Origin: Actinomycetes bacterium
GTDB lineage: Bacteria; Actinomycetota; Actinomycetes; Actinomycetales; Microbacteriaceae
DNA: 10,060 bases
Reading direction: 5' to 3'
Assembly: GCA_030425055.1 (NCBI GenBank)
Contig: JAUHVN010000082.1
Coordinates: 1-10,060 of the forward strand
Below the pieces are notes generated by a model. The model did no database searches. It was not told the origin of the DNA and saw only the letters and a program-made list of their open reading frames with translations. This document shows, piece by piece, positions 1-5,681 of the stretch (position 1 is the first letter of the stretch; the number at the start of each line of letters is the position of its first letter). Position numbers and translations under genes: made by a program.

Positions 1-193
1 GACCGACTACACCGTCGTCATCGTCACGCACAACATGCAGCAGGCGTCGCGCGTGAGCGACAAGACGGCGTTCTTCAACATCGCAGGCACCGGCAAGCCC
101 GGCAAGCTCATCGAGTACGACGACACCACCGCGATCTTCACGACGCCGTCGGTGCAGGCGACCGAGGACTACGTCTCGGGTCGATTCGGCTAG
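1..193 (+). CDS. pstB: Phosphate ABC transporter ATP-binding protein PstB, C-terminal end (partial)
   Basis: Only the last 63 residues are inside the window; the reading frame runs from base 2 to the TAG at 191-193. PstB is the cytoplasmic ATPase of the high-affinity phosphate importer PstSCAB. The visible part begins just before the H-loop (VIVTHNMQQASRVSDK, with the switch histidine), followed by the PstB-typical stretch TAFFNIAG, the GKLIEYDDT segment and the ending ATEDYVSGRFG. That ending is characteristic of PstB and separates it from most other ABC ATPases. Walker A, the signature motif and Walker B lie upstream of the window, so intactness cannot be judged. It is presumably the last gene of a pst operon, because the next gene is on the opposite strand and converges on it. 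Confidence 0.93.
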   Translation, partial: TDYTVVIVTHNMQQASRVSDKTAFFNIAGTGKPGKLIEYDDTTAIFTTPSVQATEDYVSGRFG

Positions 194-202
194 GCCGCGT
201 CA
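187..202. repeat. 16-base direct repeat, copy 1 (contains the pstB stop)
   Basis: CGGCTAGGCCGCGTCA occurs at 187-202 and again, identically, at 256-271. Copy 1 carries the last Gly codon and TAG stop of pstB. The 53 bases between the copies are unrelated to the repeat. It looks like a small tandem duplication across the convergent gene ends. Confidence 0.7.
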
Positions 203-219
203 GCGGGCTACCCGAATCC

Positions 220-255
220 GGTTGACGGGGAGCGCCGGAGGCGCGTATCGAGACA
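220..255. repeat. Imperfect palindromic element between convergent genes; possible terminator
   Basis: The core is a perfect inverted repeat, GCGCC (232-236) and GGCGC (240-244), with a 3-base loop. The flanks GGTTGAC and GTATCGAGAC resemble the arms of an intergenic palindrome that I recall as common in Microbacteriaceae genomes (GGTCGAG...CGCGTATCGAGACC form). This copy is degenerate. It sits between the converging ends of pstB and pabC, so a bidirectional terminator role is plausible, but there is no T run on either strand. Confidence 0.35.
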
Positions 256-271
256 CGGCTAGGCCGCGTCA
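256..271. repeat. 16-base direct repeat, copy 2 (contains the pabC stop)
   Basis: Second identical copy of CGGCTAGGCCGCGTCA. Its last three bases (TCA, 269-271) are the reverse complement of the pabC TGA stop. Each copy therefore supplies the stop codon of one of two convergent genes, on opposite strands. Confidence 0.7.
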
Positions 272-1156
272 ATCGCGCGGGCTGAGCAGGTACTCGTTGA
301 TCGAAGCCGTCAGCTGCGCATCGATGTCGTACGCGATGTCGTCGATCGCCCGGATCGGGGCAGCCAGACGTACGCTCGACAGCAGCCATCCGGCATCCGC
401 ATCGGCGAAGCGCGACACGGGCATCGTTTCGTAGCCGGTCGCGTGGCCGAGCGCCTCGAGATGCTCGAAGAGACTCAGCTGCGTGGTGCCGTGCAGGATG
501 CCGCCGGTCGGTGCCGGCGTGAGGAAGCGTCCGTCGACCCGCAGCACCAGGGAGGCCGTCGGGGCCTCGAGCACGAACCCGTCGGACGACACGAACAGCG
601 CATCGTCGGCCCCGCGCCGACGGGCCTCGCGGATCGCGGCCATGTTGACCGCGTATGAGAGCGTCTTGGCGCCCAGCAGCAGCCAGGGGGCGCGAGCAGG
701 CACGTCCATCGCGTAGCCCCGATCGAGCGTCGCCAGACGCACCCCGTCACGGCGCGCCGCACTGTTGTCGGGGGCTTCGGCCGCCGTCGCCCACGCCGTC
801 GGCGCGGGCCCGTGCTCGACTCCGCGGCTGAGGATGAGTTTGATGACGCCTTCGCCATCCGGAGGGCAGCGCAGCGCGACCTCTTCGATCGCCTCGCGCC
901 ACTGCCGCAGGTTCGGCGTCGGCAGGTCGCACAGCGCCGCCGAGTGCGCGAGACGCTCGAGGTGCGCGCCGACCTCCTGAGGGTGACGGTCGACGACGCC
1001 GATGGACTCGAAGATGCCGTCGCCGCGCTGGGTGCTCAGCTCGCCGACGCTCAGAGCCGGCTCGGAGGGGTCGATCGGGGTGAAGGTGTCGCGGTATCCC
1101 TCGCGCGCGTCGTCGGACGCCGCGGGGTCGATCACGAGGGCGAAGCGCCAGGTCAT
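269..1156 (-). CDS. pabC: Aminodeoxychorismate lyase (class IV PLP aminotransferase fold)
   Basis: A 295-residue protein with the length and motifs of fold-type IV PLP enzymes. GDGIFESI (45-52) is the early conserved motif. Lys164 in GAKTLSYAVNM is the expected Schiff-base lysine. Glu197 in FVLEAPTAS is the residue that contacts the pyridine nitrogen. TGGILHGTT (217-225) is the phosphate-binding segment. PabC converts 4-amino-4-deoxychorismate to p-aminobenzoate and pyruvate in cytoplasmic folate synthesis. Branched-chain aminotransferases and D-amino acid transaminases share the fold, so the exact substrate is inferred; the weakly conserved N-terminal half fits PabC-like actinobacterial proteins better than IlvE. 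The ATG at 1156 has no clear Shine-Dalgarno sequence, but a -10-like TAGGCT lies 6 bases upstream, which suggests a leaderless message. It converges on pstB. Confidence 0.85.
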   Translation of the reverse strand: MTWRFALVIDPAASDDAREGYRDTFTPIDPSEPALSVGELSTQRGDGIFESIGVVDRHPQEVGAHLERLAHSAALCDLPTPNLRQWREAIEEVALRCPPDGEGVIKLILSRGVEHGPAPTAWATAAEAPDNSAARRDGVRLATLDRGYAMDVPARAPWLLLGAKTLSYAVNMAAIREARRRGADDALFVSSDGFVLEAPTASLVLRVDGRFLTPAPTGGILHGTTQLSLFEHLEALGHATGYETMPVSRFADADAGWLLSSVRLAAPIRAIDDIAYDIDAQLTASINEYLLSPRD

Positions 1157-1162
1157 GATCCG

Positions 1163-1168
1163 AGCCTA
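1163..1168 (-). promoter_or_regulatory. Candidate -10 box of pabC (leaderless)
   Basis: On the - strand TAGGCT is separated by 6 bases from the pabC ATG, which places the expected transcription start at or next to the A of the start codon. No convincing -35 element was seen. Confidence 0.45.
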
Positions 1169-1195
1169 GGCCGTGGGAATGCCCACCGCCGCGAC

Positions 1196-1214
1196 GCCGT
1201 TACACTGGAACGGC
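1196..1214. promoter_or_regulatory. 19-base palindrome overlapping a -10-like box
   Basis: GCCGTT (1196-1201) and AACGGC (1209-1214) are perfect 6-base inverted repeats around ACACTGG. The + strand contains TACACT (1201-1206), a good actinobacterial -10 hexamer whose start point would fall near 1213. A palindrome over a -10 box is a typical repressor operator layout. Its owner would be the candidate RNA at 1213-1290; it is also about 40 bases upstream of pabC, so it could serve that gene instead. Confidence 0.4.
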
Positions 1215-1290
1215 CGGGCCGCAGTAACCCCGGGCTCCATCTTCTGCCGCTGCGAGCGGCCTCGCGCCGAGAGGCGTTCTGCGGCCCGGC
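1213..1290 (+). ncRNA. Candidate structured small RNA, family not recognised
   Basis: The two ends, 1213-1224 (GCCGGGCCGCAG) and 1279-1290 (CTGCGGCCCGGC), are perfect 12-base reverse complements and would form a long closing helix. The 54 bases between hold two further hairpins: GCCGCT/AGCGGC with a 3-base loop (1246-1260), and CGCC/GGCG closed by GAGA (1265-1276), a GNRA tetraloop when read on the + strand. A -10-like TACACT ends 7 bases before the first base of the closing helix, so transcription would start exactly at the helix. No protein fits the region and no T run follows. It does not match tRNA, SRP RNA or a riboswitch that I can recognise. On the - strand it could instead be the terminator region of the 1315-1953 gene. 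Confidence 0.4.
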
Positions 1291-1314
1291 ATCCTCATCT
1301 CCGACGAACGGTCG

Positions 1315-1953
1315 TCAGGTCAGCGCCTCGCGGCGCCACAGCCCCGCGCAGGCCGCGAGATCGGCGGCGTAGTCCGACAGGCGCAGCGCGCGCGTCGTGA
1401 GCGCCGACGAGCGCTCGGGCTCGGTCGGCTCGTAGTCGTCGGCCAGGTGCGTGGCACCGGATGCCTGCACGCGGCAGAACGCCGCGGCGCGGTCGAGGGC
1501 GACGGCGAAGTCGCCTTCGAAGAGACCGCGGAGGATCGTGTCGACGAGCTGCACCAGCTCGTCCGGTCCGGCAGGGTTCGGCGCCCCGGCGACGACATCG
1601 TCGGACGACGCCAGCTCGACGCGACCGCGCTCGTAGAGCAGCGCCGCGGTGCGGGGGTCGTCGTGGATCATGAGCTGCACGAGGTAGAGACGCCACATCG
1701 CGCCCGGCAGCGAGCGAGCCGGCGATCTCGACCACAGCTCGGCGATGTCGTCGATGCCGTGGCTGTCGGTGAAGGCGACCAGCCGGTCGACCACCGCGCC
1801 GTCGGGATCGGACCGCACCCGCGACAGCAGGGCCTGCGCCGTGGAGTGGGCGACGCGCGACACCTCGGCGGGATCCTCGGCCGAGAACCGGCGGTCGAAC
1901 AGTTCGGCGGGCCGGCGCACCGGCTTGTGGAACTCTCGGGGGTTGTCGCTCAC
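1315..1953 (-). CDS. Conserved actinobacterial protein of unknown function
   Basis: A 212-residue, mostly helical, soluble protein with no signal peptide or membrane segment. I do not recognise a catalytic motif. It opens VSDNPREFHKPVRRPAELFD, and has a middle stretch GIDDIAELWSRSPARSLPGA and a later GPDELVQLVDTILRGLFEGD. Proteins like this are widespread in Microbacteriaceae, and I recall some being labelled DNA-directed RNA polymerase subunit beta. That name has no support in the sequence: it is far too short and has no polymerase motif. The GTG at 1953 is chosen because a -10-like TAGCCT sits 7 bases before it. The frame stays open upstream to 2082, but that extension is Arg/Gly-rich and runs through the promoter. 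The candidate RNA at 1213-1290 lies just past its 3' end. Confidence 0.75.
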   Translation of the reverse strand: MSDNPREFHKPVRRPAELFDRRFSAEDPAEVSRVAHSTAQALLSRVRSDPDGAVVDRLVAFTDSHGIDDIAELWSRSPARSLPGAMWRLYLVQLMIHDDPRTAALLYERGRVELASSDDVVAGAPNPAGPDELVQLVDTILRGLFEGDFAVALDRAAAFCRVQASGATHLADDYEPTEPERSSALTTRALRLSDYAADLAACAGLWRREALT

Positions 1954-1960
1954 CCGGTCC

Positions 1961-1966
1961 AGGCTA
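1961..1966 (-). promoter_or_regulatory. Candidate -10 box of the 1315-1953 gene (leaderless)
   Basis: On the - strand TAGCCT is followed by 7 bases (GGACCGG) and then the GTG start at 1953, the spacing expected of a leaderless transcript. It also separates this gene from the VOC gene upstream. No clear -35 hexamer. Confidence 0.45.
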
Positions 1967-2015
1967 CCCGGCCGCCCGAGGCGTCCGGCCGCCCACGGTG
2001 CGCACATTCCGCGAC

Positions 2016-2423
2016 TCACGCCTGGTCGATGCGCACCATGTTGCCGGCGGGATCGCGGAACGCGCAGTCGCGCACTCCCCACGGCTGGTCGATGGGCTCC
2101 TGCAGCACTTCGGCGCCCGACGCGCGCAGCCGCTCGAACGTGGCATCCAGGTCATCGCTGCGGAACACGAACGGACCGGGAAGCACGCCTTTCGCCAGCA
2201 GGCGGTGCAGCGTCTCGCCGTCGTCGGGCGATCGCCCGGCACCGGGAGCCGACAAGACGATCTCGAGACCCGGCTGATCGGGGAAGCCGAGCGTCACCCA
2301 CCGGAAGCCCTCGTTCGCGACGTCGCCGCGCGGTTCCAGTCCGAGTCCGTCGCGGTAGAACTCGAGGGCGGCGTCGACGTCGTCGACGGTGATCGGGCAG
2401 TAGCGCAGGGCGATGTTCGTCAT
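2016..2423 (-). CDS. VOC-superfamily (glyoxalase/bleomycin-resistance fold) protein
   Basis: A 135-residue protein of the usual single-chain VOC length. The N-terminal beta-alpha-beta unit is YCPITVDDVDAALEFYRDGLGLEPR (described by its DVDAALEFY core, about residues 14-22), followed by FRWVTLGFPDQPGLEIVL, a second half beginning PFVFRSDDLDATFERLRASG, and the closing EPIDQPWGVRDCAFRDPAGN that is typical of the superfamily. These proteins bind a metal or a small hydrophobic ligand. The substrate cannot be read from the sequence, and the family includes antibiotic-binding, dioxygenase and uncharacterised members. The ATG at 2423 is 10 bases after the stop of the AraC-type regulator, so the two are almost certainly co-transcribed. 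The open frame upstream of 2423 is Arg-rich and overlaps the regulator gene in another frame. Confidence 0.85.
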   Translation of the reverse strand: MTNIALRYCPITVDDVDAALEFYRDGLGLEPRGDVANEGFRWVTLGFPDQPGLEIVLSAPGAGRSPDDGETLHRLLAKGVLPGPFVFRSDDLDATFERLRASGAEVLQEPIDQPWGVRDCAFRDPAGNMVRIDQA

Positions 2424-2433
2424 GAGCGACACG

Positions 2434-2889
2434 CTACGCGCGCGCGGATGCCGCGTCTTCTCCGATCCTGCTCGGAACCGGCGCCGCATACCGGGTGGGC
2501 CGGGTGAGCACCTTCGCGATGCACGGCGGCATCGCCTCCACGGCATCGTGCGGGCGGGTGCGGTACGCGCTCGGGCTCTCGCCGACGAGCCGGCTGAAGG
2601 CCGAGCTGAACGAGCCGAGCGACGTCGCGCCCACCGCAGTGCAGGCATCCGTCACGCTCGAGACCGCGCGCAGCAGCGCCATCGCGCGCTCGACGCGCCG
2701 CGTCATGAGGTACGCGTAGGGCGTCTCGCCGTACGCCGTCTTGAACTCGCGCGAGAAGTGGGCCGGCGACATGAACGCGCGAGCGGCCATCGCGGGCACG
2801 TCCAGCGGCTCCGCGTAGGCGCGGTCCATCAAGTCGCGCGCCCTGCGCAGGTGGGCGAGCGTCTGCGGCGACTGCGGAGAGTTCGGCAC
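2434..2889 (-). CDS. Short AraC/XylS-type transcriptional regulator (DNA-binding domain only)
   Basis: About 151 residues consisting essentially of the AraC-type double helix-turn-helix domain. Helix-turn-helix 1 is in PLDVPAMAARAFMSPAHFSREF, whose SPAHFSREF core is typical. The linker YGETPYAYLMTRRVERAMALL is a strong family signature, and helix-turn-helix 2 lies in SLGSFSSAFSRLVGESPSAY. There is no N-terminal effector-binding domain. Such short AraC proteins next to a VOC gene recur in actinobacteria, and here the VOC gene follows after 10 bases. A local role regulating the pair is inferred. The GTG at 2889 is preferred over the ATG at 2910, because TTGACA (2922-2927, - strand) and GGCTAC/TACCGT (2896-2904) form a promoter whose start point would lie downstream of that ATG. 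The C-terminal tail after about residue 125 is not part of the domain. Confidence 0.82.
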   Translation of the reverse strand: MPNSPQSPQTLAHLRRARDLMDRAYAEPLDVPAMAARAFMSPAHFSREFKTAYGETPYAYLMTRRVERAMALLRAVSSVTDACTAVGATSLGSFSSAFSRLVGESPSAYRTRPHDAVEAMPPCIAKVLTRPTRYAAPVPSRIGEDAASARA

Positions 2890-2895
2890 GCGTCC

Positions 2896-2927
2896 ACGGT
2901 AGCCGCCCATCGGGCCGCGGATGTCAA
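2896..2927 (-). promoter_or_regulatory. Candidate sigma-70-type promoter of the AraC-VOC operon
   Basis: On the - strand there is a perfect TTGACA (2922-2927). A -10 candidate GGCTAC (2899-2904) lies 17 bases downstream of it, and the overlapping TACCGT (2896-2901) lies 20 bases downstream. The GTG at 2889 follows TACCGT by 6 bases, so the message would have almost no leader. Confidence 0.5.
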
Positions 2928-2955
2928 GCCCCAAGGCCGAATCCGCCGCCGGAGG

Positions 2956-2961
2956 TATCGT
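2956..2961 (+). promoter_or_regulatory. Candidate -10 box of the protein kinase gene (leaderless)
   Basis: TATCGT is followed by exactly 7 bases and then the GTG at 2969. A competing reading is that GGAGG (2951-2955) is a Shine-Dalgarno sequence, but its 13-base spacing is too long. No good -35 was found. Confidence 0.4.
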
Positions 2962-2968
2962 CGCCCCC

Positions 2969-4309
2969 GTGACCGACCTGTGCACGTCCGGCGAGATCTC
3001 CACCGGACAGGTGCTCGCGGGGCGCTACCGCCTCGACGAGCGGATCGGCGCGGGCGGAATGGCCGACGTCTTCCGCGCGCAGGATGCCGCTCTGCAGCGC
3101 ACGGTCGCGATCAAGGTGCTGCGCGCCACCGTCGACGGGCTCGGCACGGTCGAGAGGGCACGCAGCGAGACGACCCTGCTGGCCTCGCTCAACCACCATG
3201 CGCTCGTCACGCTCCACGACGCGTACGTGACCGCCGACGAGCCGAGCTATCTCGTCATGGAGTTCGTCGACGGCATGACGCTGCGCGAGTTGATGGATGC
3301 CGGTCCCGTCGGCTCGACCGAGGCCGCCGGCATCCTGCGCGACATCGCGGAAGCGCTCCACGTCGCGCACACCGCGGGCGTGGTGCATCGCGACATCAAA
3401 CCCGCCAACATCCTGCTGACCCCGTCGCCGCTCCCCCACGAACGGTGGCGGCCCAAAGTAGCCGACTTCGGCATCGCCCATCTGCTCGACTCCACGCGGG
3501 CGACGACGCCGGGCATGGGACTCGGCACGGCGGCCTACGTCGCCCCCGAGCAGGCGCAGGGTGCGACGCCCGCGCCGGCGGCCGACGTGTACGCGCTCGG
3601 CATCATGATGATCGAGGCGCTGTCGGGTACGCGGCCGTTCGCCGACGCCGAGGGCATCGGCACGGTCATCGCGCGCATGTCGCGCGCACCCGAGATCCCC
3701 GACGGCGTCGACGAGCGGTGGCACGAGCTGCTGCGGCGGATGACGTCGATCGCTCCTGAGGCGAGGCCGACCGCGCTCGACGTCGCGGTCACGGCTGCGC
3801 GTCTGGCCCAGTGGTCGCCGTCCGAGACGGCTGTGACGGCGACGCCGGGCGTCGCGCCCGTCGCCGTTCGCGACAACACCGAGTCGACGGCGGTGCTGCC
3901 GCCGATGCCGCCGCTGCCTGCATCCGGCACCTCCACGCGCGCACCGCGCCGTCGCCGGCGCGCGCTCTGGGCCGGCGCGGGAGCGGCCGTCGCGGCCTCG
4001 GGCGCCGCGATCCTCATCGCGCTGGGCATGGGGGCGGGCGATGCGCCGTCATCGCTGCCGACGGAACGCGTGGTCGAGCAGACGGCACCGCCCGCCGAGC
4101 CCACTCCGTCGCCGGAAGCGACGACGGCAGCCGAGTCCGACCCCGCCCCTCAACCTGCGGCCGTCGTCGGCGCCGGCAACAGCGGCAGCGGCTCCGCGAA
4201 CTCGGGATCGGGCAACGCCAACGGCGGCGGAAGCGACAACTCGGGCCGTGGGAACAACAACAGCGGCGGGAACGGGAAGGGCAACGGGAACGGGAACGGG
4301 AACGGCTGA
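2969..4309 (+). CDS. Membrane-anchored eukaryotic-like Ser/Thr protein kinase with Asn/Gly-rich extracellular tail
   Basis: From the GTG at 2969 the protein has 446 residues. The kinase domain spans about 20-285: glycine loop IGAGGMADVF (26-35), VAIK with Lys49, catalytic loop HRDIKPAN (140-147, Asp142), DFG (166-168) and APE (192-194), so it should be active. A basic RRRRR stop and one membrane helix (about 332-356) anchor it, with the kinase in the cytoplasm. Outside is a Pro/Thr/Glu-rich linker and a 48-residue Gly/Asn/Ser tail ending in Asn-Gly repeats. PASTA domains, usual in PknB-type kinases, are absent, so the signal sensed is unknown. The ATG at 2921 in the same frame lacks a ribosome-binding site and lies upstream of the -10-like TATCGT, so it is disfavoured. 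The gene is divergent from the AraC gene and converges on rskA with 5 bases between stop codons. Substrates cannot be predicted. Confidence 0.92.
   Translation: MTDLCTSGEISTGQVLAGRYRLDERIGAGGMADVFRAQDAALQRTVAIKVLRATVDGLGTVERARSETTLLASLNHHALVTLHDAYVTADEPSYLVMEFVDGMTLRELMDAGPVGSTEAAGILRDIAEALHVAHTAGVVHRDIKPANILLTPSPLPHERWRPKVADFGIAHLLDSTRATTPGMGLGTAAYVAPEQAQGATPAPAADVYALGIMMIEALSGTRPFADAEGIGTVIARMSRAPEIPDGVDERWHELLRRMTSIAPEARPTALDVAVTAARLAQWSPSETAVTATPGVAPVAVRDNTESTAVLPPMPPLPASGTSTRAPRRRRRALWAGAGAAVAASGAAILIALGMGAGDAPSSLPTERVVEQTAPPAEPTPSPEATTAAESDPAPQPAAVVGAGNSGSGSANSGSGNANGGGSDNSGRGNNNSGGNGKGNGNGNGNG
4271..4306 (+). repeat. Hexanucleotide repeat (AACGGG) in the kinase tail
   Basis: The last 36 coding bases are six 6-base units: AACGGG, AAGGGC, three perfect AACGGG, then AACGGC. 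They encode Asn-Gly/Lys-Gly pairs. Copy number could vary by replication slippage without shifting frame. Confidence 0.8.
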
Positions 4310-4314
4310 GCCGC

Positions 4315-5094
4315 TCACGCCGTGGGGATCGCGACGATCGGGTCGCTCGTGGGCGCACCCGTCGGCGATCCGCCGGCCGGCTCCACGGTCACCGCGATGA
4401 CATCACCGGGCTCGACGGGGCCCTCGAGCAACGCGGTCGTCGCGTCTCCGGTCGAGGGTTCGAAGAGCCCGGCCGACACCGGGGCGTCGCCCCGCACGAA
4501 CCACATCTCGTAGGTCTCACCCTCGCCGACGGCGGGGAGCGCGCTCGAGGTGATCACGGCCTTGCCGAGAGACTCGGACCAATAGGCGGTGACCGTCCCG
4601 CCGTCGGCGAGCTCACCCGAGGCCTCCTGCGCGTCGGGTGCCGCCTCGATCTCGGAGAGCGCGACGACCGCCGCGGGCCGGTTCAGATAGTCGTTGATGG
4701 CGACGGCCCCGTAGCCGAGTGCGACGAGCAGCACGAGGGATGCCGCCAAAGCGAGCAGACCGCGCGTCCAGTTGCGCCGCGCGACCGTCTGGATGGTGTT
4801 GGTGGTCGGCGCGGGTTCGACGTACTCGGGTCGCGCGGGTGGCGGCTGCTCCGCGGTGTCCTCGGCCGCGGCATCCGCGGCGACCTTCGCCAGCAGCGTC
4901 GAGCGCAGCGTGAGCGGCGGCGGCACCTCGGCGGCACCGTCGGCGAGCGAGGCGGCCGTCGCCGCATCCGTCGTCACGTGGTGTTCCCATTCGGGATGCT
5001 CGGCACGCGCCGCCTCGAACGCGGCGAGATCGTCCGGCGACAGCGCATGCAGCGCGTAGCCTGCGGAGAGCTCTGCGAACTGCTCCTCGTTCAT
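4315..5094 (-). CDS. rskA: Anti-sigma-K factor RskA, single-pass membrane protein
   Basis: A 259-residue protein with RskA architecture. The cytoplasmic N-terminal sigma-binding domain begins MNEEQFAELSAGYALHALSP, followed by DLAAFEAARAEHPEWE, the usual opening of the family; a HxxxCxxC zinc motif is absent. One membrane helix lies at about 112-133 (LLALAASLVLLVALGYGAVA). The external domain (134-259) has the RskA pattern VTAYWSESLGKAVITSSALP, then YEMWFVRGDAPVSAGLF and DVIAVTVEPAGGSPTGAPTS. In mycobacteria RskA sequesters SigK and regulated proteolysis releases it. The ATG overlaps the sigK stop by 4 bases (ATGA), giving translational coupling and a matched sigma/anti-sigma dose. The gene converges on the kinase, 5 bases away, with no terminator visible. 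Confidence 0.92.
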   Translation of the reverse strand: MNEEQFAELSAGYALHALSPDDLAAFEAARAEHPEWEHHVTTDAATAASLADGAAEVPPPLTLRSTLLAKVAADAAAEDTAEQPPPARPEYVEPAPTTNTIQTVARRNWTRGLLALAASLVLLVALGYGAVAINDYLNRPAAVVALSEIEAAPDAQEASGELADGGTVTAYWSESLGKAVITSSALPAVGEGETYEMWFVRGDAPVSAGLFEPSTGDATTALLEGPVEPGDVIAVTVEPAGGSPTGAPTSDPIVAIPTA

Positions 5095-5681
5095 GCCGTC
5101 ACCCCCATCTGCGTCCGAAGACGGGACAGTCCGTCCCGCATCCTCGTCTTGACCGTCCCCAGCGGCGCTCCCACCAGCGCCGAGATCTCGCTCTGACTGT
5201 AACCGCCGTAGTAGGCCAGCGTGAGGGCTTCGCGCTGCGGGTCGGGCAAGGTCGCGAGTGCCGTTGCGACCCGCTCGCCCTCGATGCGCAACTCCACCTG
5301 CTCGGCCACGCCGTCCTGGCCGACGCCGAGCTCGCGGACCCCGGCCCTCACGTCACGATCGGTGCTCGCTTGCGAGGCGCGCACACGGTCAACCGCCCGG
5401 CGATGCGCGATCGTGAGGATCCAGGATCTGCCCTGCCCTCTGTTCGGAGCGAAGCGCGAAGCGGATTGCCACACCTCGAGAAAGACCTCCTGCAGCACCT
5501 CTTCGCTCTGCGACCGGTCGACGAGCACACGCAGGATCAGACCGAACACGCGCGCCGACAGCATGTCGTAGACGCGCGCGAAGGCCGTCTGGTCGCCGTC
5601 GGCGACACGGCGCAGGAGCTCGCCCACGCGGTCGGCGGAGGGCGCGCCGTCCTCGGGCACGTCCACGCCGTCGATGACCAT
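5091..5681 (-). CDS. sigK: ECF RNA polymerase sigma factor SigK
   Basis: A 196-residue ECF sigma factor. Region 2 (about 20-100) contains DGDQTAFARVYDMLSARVFG and SEEVLQEVFLEVWQSASRF, and GRSWILTIAHRRAVDRVRAS forms the -10 recognition end. Region 4 (about 135-190) contains LPDPQREALTLAYYGGYSQS and the helix-turn-helix EISALVGAPLGTVKTRMRDG, which recognises the -35. The SigK assignment rests on the adjacent rskA, the adjacent MPT70/83-type gene and the SigK-like promoter at 5725-5752. The ATG at 5681 is chosen because homologous sequence begins shortly after it; the frame is open upstream to 5771, but that extension runs through the SigK-type promoter of the divergent gene. No SigK-like promoter was seen directed toward sigK, so direct autoregulation is not supported. 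Confidence 0.92.
   Translation of the reverse strand: MVIDGVDVPEDGAPSADRVGELLRRVADGDQTAFARVYDMLSARVFGLILRVLVDRSQSEEVLQEVFLEVWQSASRFAPNRGQGRSWILTIAHRRAVDRVRASQASTDRDVRAGVRELGVGQDGVAEQVELRIEGERVATALATLPDPQREALTLAYYGGYSQSEISALVGAPLGTVKTRMRDGLSRLRTQMGVTA

Noticed and set aside
1173..1400. Possible small + strand protein overlapping the candidate RNA
   Set aside because: No ribosome-binding site, composition typical of off-frame GC-rich DNA, and it runs into the 3' end of the - strand gene. The paired ends of 1213-1290 explain the sequence better.
1968..1994. Direct repeat CCGGCCGCCC (1968-1977 and 1985-1994)
   Set aside because: Ten-base GC-rich repeats are expected by chance here, and it has no flanking structure.
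2907..2942. Second SigK-like promoter (CCATCG ... CCGAAT) upstream of the kinase gene
   Set aside because: CCGAAT at 2937-2942 is present, but the only CCATC-like element is 24 bases away, too far from the 16-18 spacing.
2413..3759. Long + strand open frame (448 codons) across the VOC, AraC and kinase region
   Set aside because: It overlaps three well-supported genes in other frames, and its product is almost entirely Arg/Ala/Gly/His, as expected of an off-frame reading in very GC-rich DNA.
4271..4306. Repeat tract considered as a CRISPR or regulatory array
   Set aside because: The hexamer units are contiguous, in frame and encode the kinase C-terminus; there are no spacers.
4303..4313. Short palindrome CGGCTGAGCCG over the kinase stop as a bidirectional terminator
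   Set aside because: Only a 4-base stem with a 3-base loop and no T run on either strand; too weak to call.
3811..5196. Long + strand open frame (461 codons) across the kinase tail and rskA
   Set aside because: Shadow frame of the kinase 3' end and of rskA; highly biased Arg/Gly composition and no domain.
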